A DNA stretch of 40,893 bases from Candidatus Methanovorans sp. Its GTDB lineage: Archaea; Halobacteriota; Methanosarcinia; Methanosarcinales; Methanosarcinaceae. The stretch covers positions 1 through 40,893 of the forward strand of contig DQIP01000226.1 of assembly GCA_020793565.1 (NCBI GenBank). Reading direction: 5' to 3'. A program made the translations under genes and the position numbers. This document shows, piece after piece, positions 9,081 to 17,236 of this stretch (its first letter is position 1; every line of letters begins with the position of its first letter). The notes under the pieces are model-generated. The model was not told the DNA's origin, made no database searches, and worked only from the letters and a program-made list of their open reading frames with translations.

Positions 9081-10133
9081 TTGCTTGAAACTGTGTATGG
9101 AACGATAACTGTGTCACGCAAAAAAAAATTTGAAAAAACCCTGTATTCCGATAAAGATGGGATTCGATTTGCAACACCACAGGTTGTTGCACAATACCGG
9201 GCAAAACGCATAAAGTATAAAACACTCGCCGATATCAGTTGCGGCATAGGCGGGCAGGTGATATTCTTTGCAAAAGAATGTGATTTTGTCTATGCCGTAG
9301 AGATCGATCCACAAAAGATCGAATACGCAAGGAAAAACTGCGAACTTCATGGTATCGATAACGTGGAATTCATATGTGGCGATGCACTATCCACGGATGT
9401 TATAAGGCAGATCCCAAAAGTTGATATTATTTTTTCAGATCCTGCCAGGCCTGCTGAAGAAAACAAGCGTCAGGTAGTGAGTCTCGAACCAGGGATCCCA
9501 AATGTCATATCTGCATATTCAGGTAAAACCGATAACTTTGCATTTGAAGCACCGCCACAAATGCCCCCACAGCGAATCCCATTTGATTGTGAGCGCGAAT
9601 ACATGTCCCTCAATGGACAACTGAATCGTCTTACATTGTATTTCGGAAACCTGAAACAATGCGAATGCTCAGCAGTGTCACTTCCATGTGGAGCACACAT
9701 AAGTTCAACAAATACGGCTTGCATCATGAATGAAACACAAACTCCCAAAACATATGCATACGAACCTGAACCATCTGTAATAAAAGCCGACCTGTTGCCG
9801 CAACTTGCAGGATCGATCAAACATGATTCCGGAAATATAGATCTCGAACTCTTCACAATCGACAAAAAGAGATTGCTTTTAACATCTGGCATACCGATAC
9901 GACACACGATGCTAAAAAACCATTATTCGATCATACAGGTCACTGATTTTGAACCGGCAGCGATCAATTCTTTACTGAAAAAGCATGATGTAGGTACAGT
10001 AGTACTCAGGGCAGGGGTTGATCCTGCCGAATATTGGACCATACGAAATAAAATTGAAAACGGGCTAAGTGGCAAAAATACCATACATCTTTTTGTTAAA
10101 AATAAAAAAGCAATATTGTGCAAAGTGATATGA
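9081..10133 (+). CDS. Class I SAM-dependent methyltransferase with C-terminal THUMP-like domain
   Basis: About 350 residues. A Rossmann-type methyltransferase core has motif I DISCGIGGQVIFFA, motif II YAVEIDPQKIEYA and the motif IV-like IIFSDPARP, followed by a long central segment and a C-terminal THUMP-like part (TSGIPIRH, VLRAGVDPAEYW). The family is thought to methylate RNA; the target is not known. The start is uncertain: TTG at 9081 is the first usable canonical start, but the frame is open back to 9003 (ATT) after a TAA at 9000. Those residues, including IPPQALKIAKQ and NGFKLLETVYG, run smoothly into the protein, so a rare ATT start or a frameshift is possible. The ATG at 8990 is out of frame. 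Confidence 0.8.
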   Translation: MLETVYGTITVSRKKKFEKTLYSDKDGIRFATPQVVAQYRAKRIKYKTLADISCGIGGQVIFFAKECDFVYAVEIDPQKIEYARKNCELHGIDNVEFICGDALSTDVIRQIPKVDIIFSDPARPAEENKRQVVSLEPGIPNVISAYSGKTDNFAFEAPPQMPPQRIPFDCEREYMSLNGQLNRLTLYFGNLKQCECSAVSLPCGAHISSTNTACIMNETQTPKTYAYEPEPSVIKADLLPQLAGSIKHDSGNIDLELFTIDKKRLLLTSGIPIRHTMLKNHYSIIQVTDFEPAAINSLLKKHDVGTVVLRAGVDPAEYWTIRNKIENGLSGKNTIHLFVKNKKAILCKVI

Positions 10134-10256
10134 TTACGCAAATACACTCAACTCCGTAAGAAGTGGGTGTCCTTTGCAGTGTATTATTTTGGAGATATTT
10201 TAAAATATAGGGGCTTTCCTGCAATACATACAAAAAATATTCGATTCACTGTATGT

Positions 10257-11321
10257 TCATCTGGCATCAGGACTCCAACCTGACCTTTTCATAACCATTT
10301 TTATTCGTGCATTAAGTTCACGCATATCAAACGGTTTGGAAACATAATCATCAATTCCAAGTTCCATTCCTCTTATCTTATCATCTACCTCAGACTTGGC
10401 AGACACCATAATGATCGGTATATTACGTGCAACATCGCTCTTCTTTAATTTTTGCACAACTTCATAACCATCCATATCCGGCATCATGATATCAAGAAGG
10501 ATTAAATCCGGAAGTTCGGAGATTGTCAGGTCGATTGCCTCATACCCCCCATAAGCTGCTATAAAATCATATGGTTCCTTTGACAGCAATAATTTTACAA
10601 GTTCAGGTATATCCGGTTCATCATCCACGATCAAAATCTTTAATCGATCCCTTTTTACCTTTTTCTTTATGTAGTCAAAGGTAATCGTACCCTCTTCAAT
10701 CTTGTACCATACATTAAGATTATTTAAACCAATATTCGCATGCATCTCACCGCCATGCCGGACATCAATGATTACATCAAAAAATGATTTTGTCAAAGCT
10801 TCGATATCTGGCTGTAAAATACTCTTGCCAAGCATTGAAACAACACTGCCATCCTTTTCTTTGATCGATTTTTCAACATATTTTATGAAATTCTCAATTA
10901 CCTGGAACGTATCACTTGCCAGAATTGTCATATCATCAATTACAAATACAATATTCTCTTGTTCAGATGACAATTTTGCAGCATACGATGCCATTTTTGT
11001 ATAATCTGTGCGAGACGTACAATAATATGTATTGTCTTGAGATTCCTTACCCGCGGTTCCGACATCTATGAACCAAATACTGTTTTTAAAATTCCCGATA
11101 TCAAAACCAAATTCATCAAACTTATCGAGTACCCCATCCCTTGAATGTTTCAAGCAGAGCCATACAATTGTGCGATTTGGATCGTGTTTCAGTATATCGA
11201 ATATGTGAAAATAGATGATCCGCTCTATGAAACTATCAACAGGTGCTAAAAACAATGTACTTTTTGATACCAGTTCATCTCGAAACGTGGCAAGTATATT
11301 TTCGGTGTTGTTTTCTGACAT
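10257..11321 (-). CDS. KaiC/DUF835-like domain fused to a C-terminal response-regulator receiver
   Basis: About 354 residues and probably cytoplasmic. The N-terminal half (about 1-215) looks like the degenerate RecA/KaiC-type domain common in archaeal signalling proteins, with a Walker B-like IVFVIDDMTILA but no clear P-loop. The C-terminal receiver (about 230-350) has the acidic pair in ILIVDDEPD, the phospho-acceptor Asp in LILLDIMMPDMDGYE and the conserved Lys in YVSKPFD, so it can probably be phosphorylated. No histidine kinase is nearby. The start is ATG 11321, preceded by AGGGG; the upstream ATG at 11357 adds 12 residues without a clear site. There is no DNA-binding output domain, so the output is probably protein-protein. 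Confidence 0.85.
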   Translation of the reverse strand: MSENNTENILATFRDELVSKSTLFLAPVDSFIERIIYFHIFDILKHDPNRTIVWLCLKHSRDGVLDKFDEFGFDIGNFKNSIWFIDVGTAGKESQDNTYYCTSRTDYTKMASYAAKLSSEQENIVFVIDDMTILASDTFQVIENFIKYVEKSIKEKDGSVVSMLGKSILQPDIEALTKSFFDVIIDVRHGGEMHANIGLNNLNVWYKIEEGTITFDYIKKKVKRDRLKILIVDDEPDIPELVKLLLSKEPYDFIAAYGGYEAIDLTISELPDLILLDIMMPDMDGYEVVQKLKKSDVARNIPIIMVSAKSEVDDKIRGMELGIDDYVSKPFDMRELNARIKMVMKRSGWSPDAR

Positions 11322-11454
11322 TGCAACCCCTACACAATAACCAGGGAAATTGAACAATTAACTAATTACCATTTGTTTTGTTTTAATATTAATCTTTGGG
11401 AAACACTGGCCTGAGACGATATTCTTTTTGGAATCAATATGCAGTGACATTTTT

Positions 11455-11525
11455 TGAGTATTTGCCGCAAAAACTAACCCGCTATGCGTCGTCATTTATT
11501 GCCCAAGGCCGGAAACACTGAATTC
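11455..11525. repeat. Repeat C, related inversely to 14583-14650
   Basis: The stretch starting GTATTTGCCGCAAAAACTAA and running through CGCTATGC to a GGCC-rich end matches the reverse complement of 14583-14650 (GTATTTGCCGTAAAAACTAA, CGCTATGC, CCAGGGCC). It lies in the 360-base gap between the receiver protein and alaS; the rest of that gap is AT-rich, with nothing recognised. Confidence 0.5.
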
Positions 11526-11683
11526 AGAGCCAATTTTATGCCTGATTCAAAAAACAGGGTTGAATAGGGGAATGACGCTTCTTTTTTCAGGATCTGGTAA
11601 AACACTTCCGGTCACCAGATATCGAAAAAATGAACAACTTCATCCCAACCCCTATTATCCGAATACCGGATCCAATACCATAA

Positions 11684-11731
11684 TTATTGTTTTATTGTTT
11701 TATTGTTTTATTGTTTTATTGTTTTATTGTT
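11684..11731. repeat. Six tandem copies of an 8-bp unit (TTATTGTT) at the alaS stop codon
   Basis: Six uninterrupted copies of TTATTGTT span 48 bp. On the alaS strand the unit reads AACAATAA, and the copy at 11724-11731 supplies the last codons and the TAA stop. Copy-number change would leave the stop in place, because each copy contains TAA in the same relation to alaS. Confidence 0.9.
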
Positions 11732-14504
11732 TATTCGTACACTGTTCCTTCACAAGTCCTGCGCCGCGACTTAATGCTTCATCGATCTTTAAAGGATCGA
11801 CTCCGCCACCCTGTGCCATGTTCGGACGACCGCCACCGCCGCCGCCAACAATATGTGACATCTCCCGCACTAACATTCCGGCATTTACGCCATGTTCTAC
11901 AGCACCCTTACCTGCGGCTGCCACAATCTTGACGCCTTCGAAATCACTTGCAAGCAGCGCAACCACGTCATCATGTTCAGCCAGGCCTCCTGCAATAATC
12001 AGGAGTTCTTCATTGTCTGCATTCGGTATCATCTCAGCAATAATACGAACTCCATAGGTCTCAACAGCCTGTCGGACCATCTGGTGCACACGTGCATTTG
12101 CCAGTTCTTCCTTTAATCGTGCATTTTCCTTCTTGAATTCCTTCCACTCGCCAAAGAACCTCCCTATCGTTATCGGAAGGTGCTCCGGTAATACCCGAAG
12201 CGCGTTTGCAGACTCGTGCAGGAGAATATCAATCTCCTGGACCGCCCTGACAGCAGCTTCGCCTGCCGCATACTCGATACGCTCAACACCATCCTGCACG
12301 CGTTCTGTCTTCAATATCTTGATCGGACCCACAAGACCCGTGCTCGTACAGTGAGTGCCTGCACAGGCTTCGATATCATCGCCAACCTTGAGAACCCTGA
12401 TACGATTTCCAGGCGGCACACCGCCCTGGTATAATCCAAATCCGTATGTCTGTTCGGCATCTGTCCGATCCATCCATTCAGTATGAACGCGCAGGTTCTC
12501 CATGACGATCCGGTTTGCGATCAACTCGATCTCATTTAATTCATCAGTGGTGATGCGTTTATAATGGGACAGGTCAAGTCGGGCACGATCTGTGGATTTT
12601 TGTGCACCTGCCTGCCATATATGGTCACCAAGTACTTTCCTGGCAGCATCGTTCACAATATGGGTTGCGGTGTGGTGCCTCGCATGTGCCATTCGTCGTT
12701 CTTCATCGACCTTGCCAATGATCAGGTCGCCTTTGCGAACATGCAGTTCATCTTCTATCTCTTTGATGGTGTGTATCACAACACCATTCACTACCTGGAC
12801 ATCAACAACATGCAGCACATTATCATTTATGATCATTTTACCGTAGTCAGCCGGTTGTCCCCCACCTTCGGGATAGAACAGGGTGCCATCAAGTACAATA
12901 TTAGTATCAAATATATCCAGCACAACCGCTTCGAATTCCATCCTGTTCGGCTCATCATAGAACAGTTGCGTTGTAGGAGGTAGTTTGCCTATGCGATCAG
13001 CATACGGGATCTCCTCCACTTCCTTTTCTTCTGCCTTGCCGTGCTTATCTGCCACCAGTGAATAGAAAGTATCAGACAGGTCAACCTCAACCCCGACCTC
13101 TGCTGCCGCTTCCTTTGATATCTCTGGTGGAATTCCATGGCTGTCATACATCTCGATCAATTTATCGAGCGGTATCTTCTCGCCACTCTTTTTATAATGT
13201 TTTGCAGATTTTTGGATCATACGCCTGCCGCGTTCCAGCGTGTCTGCAAATTTCTGTTCTTCATGGTGGAGAATGTCTTCGATCGTCTCAAACTGTTCCT
13301 CGAATTCAGGATATTCAGGCAGGTTCTTGATATGCATCTTAACAATTTCAGATAAGGATATACTGATTCCAAGATCCCGCATCATGCGAAGTGTTCTTCG
13401 AAGTACCAGGCGCGCAAGGTATCCGGCCTTGACATTTGATGGGATGATACCATCACCAAACATGAATGTCAGGCACCTTGTATGGTCTGTTATCGCATAC
13501 ACAGTCTCGACCGGTTCCATTATTGATGATAACTTTTCAACAGTAGTGCCGATGCTTGATGCAACCTGTTTGCGAAGTTCAAGCAGGTTCGCCTTTTCGC
13601 TTATATCCATCAGTCCTGCCAAACAGGCATTCCGGGACAGGATATTTGCATATTCGGCATTATCGAGCTTATGATCAACACCCGCAAGCCCCATCAGTTC
13701 ATTGACAATTGATGGGAAGATCGCGTCGTAGATGGTGGGAGAACCTTTTGATGCCCACACAAGTCTTTCAAGACCATATCCGGTATCGACAATATAATTG
13801 TCCATTTTCGAATATGCCTCATTTTTTATTATGATGTCGCCATCTTTTGACTGCTTAAGGTTCATGAACACAAGGGTTGCGACCTCAAGACCGCCTATGA
13901 GCACCTCAAGACACGGACCTGCATTACCACCTCCGGCCCATGGTTCTTCCTTGTATGTCACAGCCATCGGGTCTGCCCCAAGTGATAATAAGAACTCATC
14001 GCACAGTTCCACTGTTCTTTCTTTCCAGTAGATCTCCTTACTCGCGGTATTGAACGCATGGTGTGCCATCATCTCAAATGTTGTCAGGTGCCGTCCGCTC
14101 CTGCCAACTGCATCAAGATCAGGCAAACGTATGCAGGGCTGTGATATTGTCAGCGGGTTTGCAGGTGGTGCCACCTGTCCTGATGTGACAAAAGGCTGAA
14201 AATCAGCAATGGATGCAATTGTCAGGTATATATCATCCCTCCACCTGGCGATCACAGGATATCTTTCGATTCGTGTATGGCCATTCTGTTCAAAAAAATT
14301 CAGGTAATATTCCCGCATCTCTGCAAGATCATACTCTTTTTTGAAAACCGGATCGCCTATGAATGAATATGGATCACAGGGGGCATCCCCGCATGTTTTC
14401 CTGTTGTTGTCACGTGTCCAGAAAAAGGTTCCACATTTCTGGCATTGCTTCCGAATAAATTCGTTATTAGAAAAAAAATCAAGTTGATATTCATCTTCAA
14501 GCAT
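11724..14504 (-). CDS. alaS: Alanyl-tRNA synthetase (archaeal type)
   Basis: 926 residues; charges tRNA-Ala with alanine. The archaeal N-terminal extension carries a Cys cluster, CQKCGTFFW with CGDAPCDPYSF, before the class II catalytic core (VIARWRDDIYLTIASI, VGRSGRHLTTFEMMAHHAF, GYGLERLVWA). The editing domain has the HHTATH zinc motif and a later CAGTHC, which hydrolyse mischarged Ser/Gly. The C-terminal DHHA1-type domain ends with a glycine-rich GGGGGGRPNMAQGGG stretch. The length is typical. ATG 14504 is chosen because TTGGA precedes it and the Cys-rich N-terminus follows soon after; an upstream start at 14537 would add 11 residues. It stands alone, and its 3' end lies in an octanucleotide repeat. 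Confidence 0.97.
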   Translation of the reverse strand: MLEDEYQLDFFSNNEFIRKQCQKCGTFFWTRDNNRKTCGDAPCDPYSFIGDPVFKKEYDLAEMREYYLNFFEQNGHTRIERYPVIARWRDDIYLTIASIADFQPFVTSGQVAPPANPLTISQPCIRLPDLDAVGRSGRHLTTFEMMAHHAFNTASKEIYWKERTVELCDEFLLSLGADPMAVTYKEEPWAGGGNAGPCLEVLIGGLEVATLVFMNLKQSKDGDIIIKNEAYSKMDNYIVDTGYGLERLVWASKGSPTIYDAIFPSIVNELMGLAGVDHKLDNAEYANILSRNACLAGLMDISEKANLLELRKQVASSIGTTVEKLSSIMEPVETVYAITDHTRCLTFMFGDGIIPSNVKAGYLARLVLRRTLRMMRDLGISISLSEIVKMHIKNLPEYPEFEEQFETIEDILHHEEQKFADTLERGRRMIQKSAKHYKKSGEKIPLDKLIEMYDSHGIPPEISKEAAAEVGVEVDLSDTFYSLVADKHGKAEEKEVEEIPYADRIGKLPPTTQLFYDEPNRMEFEAVVLDIFDTNIVLDGTLFYPEGGGQPADYGKMIINDNVLHVVDVQVVNGVVIHTIKEIEDELHVRKGDLIIGKVDEERRMAHARHHTATHIVNDAARKVLGDHIWQAGAQKSTDRARLDLSHYKRITTDELNEIELIANRIVMENLRVHTEWMDRTDAEQTYGFGLYQGGVPPGNRIRVLKVGDDIEACAGTHCTSTGLVGPIKILKTERVQDGVERIEYAAGEAAVRAVQEIDILLHESANALRVLPEHLPITIGRFFGEWKEFKKENARLKEELANARVHQMVRQAVETYGVRIIAEMIPNADNEELLIIAGGLAEHDDVVALLASDFEGVKIVAAAGKGAVEHGVNAGMLVREMSHIVGGGGGGRPNMAQGGGVDPLKIDEALSRGAGLVKEQCTNKQ

Positions 14505-14582
14505 AATTATTCCAACTATATGCACTGGTATCGACAATCTATTTCGATTATCACGTAATCACCCTAATGCTTAAAAACATTT

Positions 14583-14650
14583 CTGATTCAATAGGCCCTG
14601 GGAACAAAAATGCTGCAGCATAGCGGTTAGTTTTTACGGCAAATACTACA
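14583..14650. repeat. Repeat C, inverted copy, with outer inverted arm
   Basis: Reverse complement of the repeat at 11455-11525. Its outer end, ATTCAATAGGCCCTGG (14584-14599), is also matched in 15 of 16 positions by CCAGGGCCTATTCAAT, read as its reverse complement, at 14964-14979, just past the right end of element A copy 1. The two arms enclose about 365 bp. Confidence 0.5.
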
Positions 14651-14691
14651 AAAAATGCCACAGCATATCGATTATAAAAATAATATCGTCC

Positions 14692-14966
14692 TAGTGTTGT
14701 GTCAACTATCAAGTATCGTATTATTTTACCGAAACTGAAGAGATCGGAGCACCAGTTCCTATCATAGGTGTGATATTTTACTACTGCCAAATCCACAATC
14801 CAAACATACGATTCTAAGATCTGCAAATACGACACCACTTGAAAACAGTATTATATTTTTATTTATGGTGTTGGGAAATGCCGCGCTGCGCGCGTGGTAG
14901 CACCGTTTTTCATATCTGCCTTAACCCCCTTCTGTTTAGCAACTTTGTATTGTTGACATGACACCA
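14692..14966. mobile_element. MITE-like element A, copy 1 (unoccupied)
   Basis: A 275-bp non-coding element. Its ends are inverted repeats: TAGTGTTGTGTCAAC on the left and, read inward from the right, TGGTGTCATGTCAAC. The interior matches 16522-17040 along its whole length once the 244-bp insertion there is removed, giving exactly 275 bp in both copies. It contains the uninterrupted site CAGTATTATATTT at 14846-14858, where copy 2 carries element B. No gene and no clear target duplication are seen. Confidence 0.8.
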
Positions 14967-14977
14967 GGGCCTATTCA

Positions 14978-15232
14978 ATGGAATGGCGTACCCGGATAAT
15001 ATCCTACCTTATAGTCAGCCCCCGCGCGACAATCCCCCCGCAGGCAGCACGTTCTACTGCTACTGTCCACCTGTATCCGAAAAATCCGTTACTATGTCCT
15101 GAACAATACGTACAAACACAGATCACTGGCAGCGATTGGATTTTCGGTGTGTATGCAGGGCAGGTGGTGGAGAGCAGCGCCGCGCTACACGCGCGTGGTA
15201 ACACCAAATTCCCAACCTGCCGGATTAATGGA
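14978..15232. other. Intergenic debris downstream of element A
   Basis: No gene is supported; the longest open frames have low-quality composition. The stretch at about 15176-15225 (GCCGCGCTACACGCGCGTGG, then TAACACC and CTGCC) resembles the right interior of element A (GCCGCGCTGCGCGCGTGG, then TAGCACC and CTGCC) and may be a fragment of a third copy. A GCAGGC palindrome remnant lies near 15040. Confidence 0.35.
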
Positions 15233-15236
15233 CCTG

Positions 15237-15533
15237 TTAGATATTTGCAAGCAGATCGAGTCCCTTATCGGTCAGCCTGTATAGGTCATTTTCGACCTTT
15301 AAGAAATTCCCGCTCATTAAGAACTCTGCCTGGTACTTGAGCGAAGCATCATCAATATCAATTTCACCCTGTATCTCTTTTTTTGTCTTACCGAATACGC
15401 CAATGGATCTTACAAGATTTCTTCGTAATGGATGCGATACGGCTTTGTTCAACATTTCATGATCCTTCTTTTTGCTCTCACGTGCAGATGGAGCCGCCAT
15501 CATCATTTCTTCAAGTTCATCATCTTCGATCAT
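15237..15533 (-). CDS. Small winged-helix DNA-binding protein
   Basis: 98 residues. An acidic, Met-rich N-terminal tail is followed by an ArsR-like winged-helix fold: LNKAVSHPLRRNLVRSIG (helix 1), KTKKEIQGEIDIDDASLKYQAEFLM (recognition helix region), and a wing with FLKVENDLYRLTDKG. It is probably a transcription factor; its target is unknown. The start is ATG 15533, ten bases after AGGGAG; the GTG at 15542 is too close to that site. It is divergent from surE, 180 bases away, so it could act on that promoter region. Both N- and C-termini are short compared with larger archaeal regulators, and no ligand domain is visible. Confidence 0.75.
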   Translation of the reverse strand: MIEDDELEEMMMAAPSARESKKKDHEMLNKAVSHPLRRNLVRSIGVFGKTKKEIQGEIDIDDASLKYQAEFLMSGNFLKVENDLYRLTDKGLDLLANI

Positions 15534-15712
15534 ATTTGTCACACTCCCTTATTATTTTCATATGGTATAATGTAATTGTCACTTATTGTTTATTAGATTA
15601 TCGACGGTTGTGCACAACACGCACACATTCTATACGCCATGTTTCCGGAACCTGTGCATTTTTTCAACATATATCCATTAATTATAAAACATCAAAGAAC
15701 AATGGAATATCC

Positions 15713-16501
15713 ATGGCTCCTAAGATACTACTTACAAATGATGACGGTGTCTATGCCACAGGCATCAGGGCAGCATACAAAAGTGTTTCAGACCTGGGGG
15801 ATGTTACTATTTCCGCCCCTGCAATGCAGCAAAGCGGCGTAGGGAGATCAATATCGATCTTTGAGCCACTACGGATCAATAAAACCGTTATTGATGGTGT
15901 TACTGCCCATGCCATTGGCGGCACTCCGACCGATTCTGTGATACTCGGAATATTCACGATCATGAAAGAGATGCCGGATCTCGTGCTCTCCGGCTTTAAT
16001 ATCGGGGAGAACATCAGCACAGATACGATCACAACATCAGGCACGATCGGTGCTGCGCTCGAAGCTGCAAGTTACGGAATACCTGCTATCGCAGCATCGA
16101 TACAGGTGACAGAAGAAGGAACAAAGTTCGATGACCTGCGCGATTACCAGCACGATTTTGATATAGGGATCAAAGTGGTCAATAAAATTGCAAGGAAGGT
16201 ATTAAAATACGGACTGCCGGACAATGTTGACCTGTTGAACGTAAATATCCCCCACTTTGCAGGGGATGATACTGAAATCGAGATAACCCGCCTTGCACGC
16301 AAGATATTCAAGACTTCAGTACAAGAGCGCCATGATCCGCGCGGCAGGCCATATTACTGGATCGACGGTGACCTTGTCCGTGAAGAAGAAGAGGGGACGG
16401 ATGTGCATGCGATAATGCAAGAAGGGCATATTTCGATAACGCCGATTACACTTGATTCCACATCTCCGGTCAACCCATCTGAGATCAAAAAACTGATATG
16501 A
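15713..16501 (+). CDS. surE: 5'/3'-nucleotidase SurE
   Basis: 262 residues. SurE removes phosphate from nucleoside monophosphates and polyphosphate using a divalent metal. The N-terminal metal-binding motif KILLTNDDGVYATGI begins at residue 4; APAMQQSGVGRSIS follows near residue 40 and SGFNIGENISTDTITTSGTI near residue 95. The length is in the family range. ATG 15713 is chosen because the NDD motif must lie near the N-terminus, although the frame is open for 110 codons upstream; that upstream part has no protein character. The ribosome binding site is weak (AATGGAATATCC). It is followed at once by element A copy 2. Confidence 0.93.
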   Translation: MAPKILLTNDDGVYATGIRAAYKSVSDLGDVTISAPAMQQSGVGRSISIFEPLRINKTVIDGVTAHAIGGTPTDSVILGIFTIMKEMPDLVLSGFNIGENISTDTITTSGTIGAALEAASYGIPAIAASIQVTEEGTKFDDLRDYQHDFDIGIKVVNKIARKVLKYGLPDNVDLLNVNIPHFAGDDTEIEITRLARKIFKTSVQERHDPRGRPYYWIDGDLVREEEEGTDVHAIMQEGHISITPITLDSTSPVNPSEIKKLI

Positions 16502-16521
16502 TCCGGTATGGTTTTTGCGAC

Positions 16522-17040
16522 TACTGTTATGTCAACTATCAAGTATCGTATTATTTTACCGAAACTGAAGGGATCGAAGCACCAGTTCCCATAATAGGTG
16601 GGACATTTCACTACTGCCAAATCCACAATCCAGACATGCAATTCTAAGATATGCAAATACGACACCGCTTGAAAACAGTATTGGTATTTGTATAGTTGCG
16701 TAAATGAGATTGTTCTATCTGAAGCTAAAACCAATACAACCGCCGCAGGCGGCGTATTTCCACAACACTGACGTCAATGATATGAACGTTTTCTCGTAGT
16801 ATATTTTGTACCTCTTATCCAATTCAAGTTAATCCGACCGATATAGACTTTTTCCATTATGTTTGAAATACGCCGCCTGCGGCGGATTGCATCGGAATCA
16901 AAACGATTTAAACAAGTACCAGTATTGTATTTCATATTTATGGTGTTGGAACATGCCGCGCTTAATCGCATATGTTCGCGCCGTTTTTCACATGCCTTAA
17001 CCCTTCCGTTTAGCAACATTGTATTGTTGAGATGACACTA
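16522..17040. mobile_element. MITE-like element A, copy 2, split by element B
   Basis: The ends TACTGTTATGTCAAC (16522) and, read inward from the right, TAGTGTCATCTCAAC (17040) are inverted repeats matching copy 1. Removing 16684-16919 plus one 8-bp target copy leaves 275 bp, the length of copy 1. The two copies align along their full length at roughly 85-90 percent identity by eye. It lies 20 bases after surE. Confidence 0.82.
16684..16919. mobile_element. MITE-like element B, copy 2, with 8-bp target duplication
   Basis: A 236-bp element bounded by CAGTATTG at 16676-16683 and CAGTATTG at 16920-16927. Copy 1 of element A has the empty site CAGTATTA. Its termini GTATTTGTATAG and, inward from the right, GTACTTGTTTAA pair imperfectly. 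It contains the two GC palindromes and the core GTTAATCCGACCG at 16828-16840. No coding capacity is visible, so it must have been moved in trans. Confidence 0.88.
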
Positions 17041-17059
17041 CGCTAAATCTTTTGACAAT

Positions 17060-17110
17060 CCATTGTTGAAGATCCCCGTTAAAAATTGACCCTTTTTTCC
17101 CACCAATTTT
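17060..17110. mobile_element. IS21-like terminal remnant
   Basis: The phrases GTTAAAAATTGACCC, TTTTTTCCCACCAA and TTTTGACCCACCCC, spaced closely, are typical of the multiple terminal repeats of IS21-family elements. No istA/istB gene or second end is present nearby, so this would be a solo end left by deletion. Recognition is from memory of such ends and has not been compared directly. Confidence 0.4.
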
Positions 17111-17236
17111 GACCCACCCCATGTATAATTTATCATACATTTGAGCCAAGTGCTTTTAGAAGATTACCAAATAGGCTTTTGATGGATTTTTAAAGGTGTT
17201 TGGTACATTTTGCCAGAGCCCCAAATACCAAATATT

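Noticed and set aside
11560-12057. Plus-strand frame with FYCFIVLL-type repeats at the end of alaS
   Set aside because: It arises from the octanucleotide repeat and the alaS antisense strand; no start signal and no protein character.
15004-15340. Open frames on both strands between element A and the winged-helix gene
   Set aside because: Composition is poor, no ribosome binding site is present, and the region contains repeat fragments.
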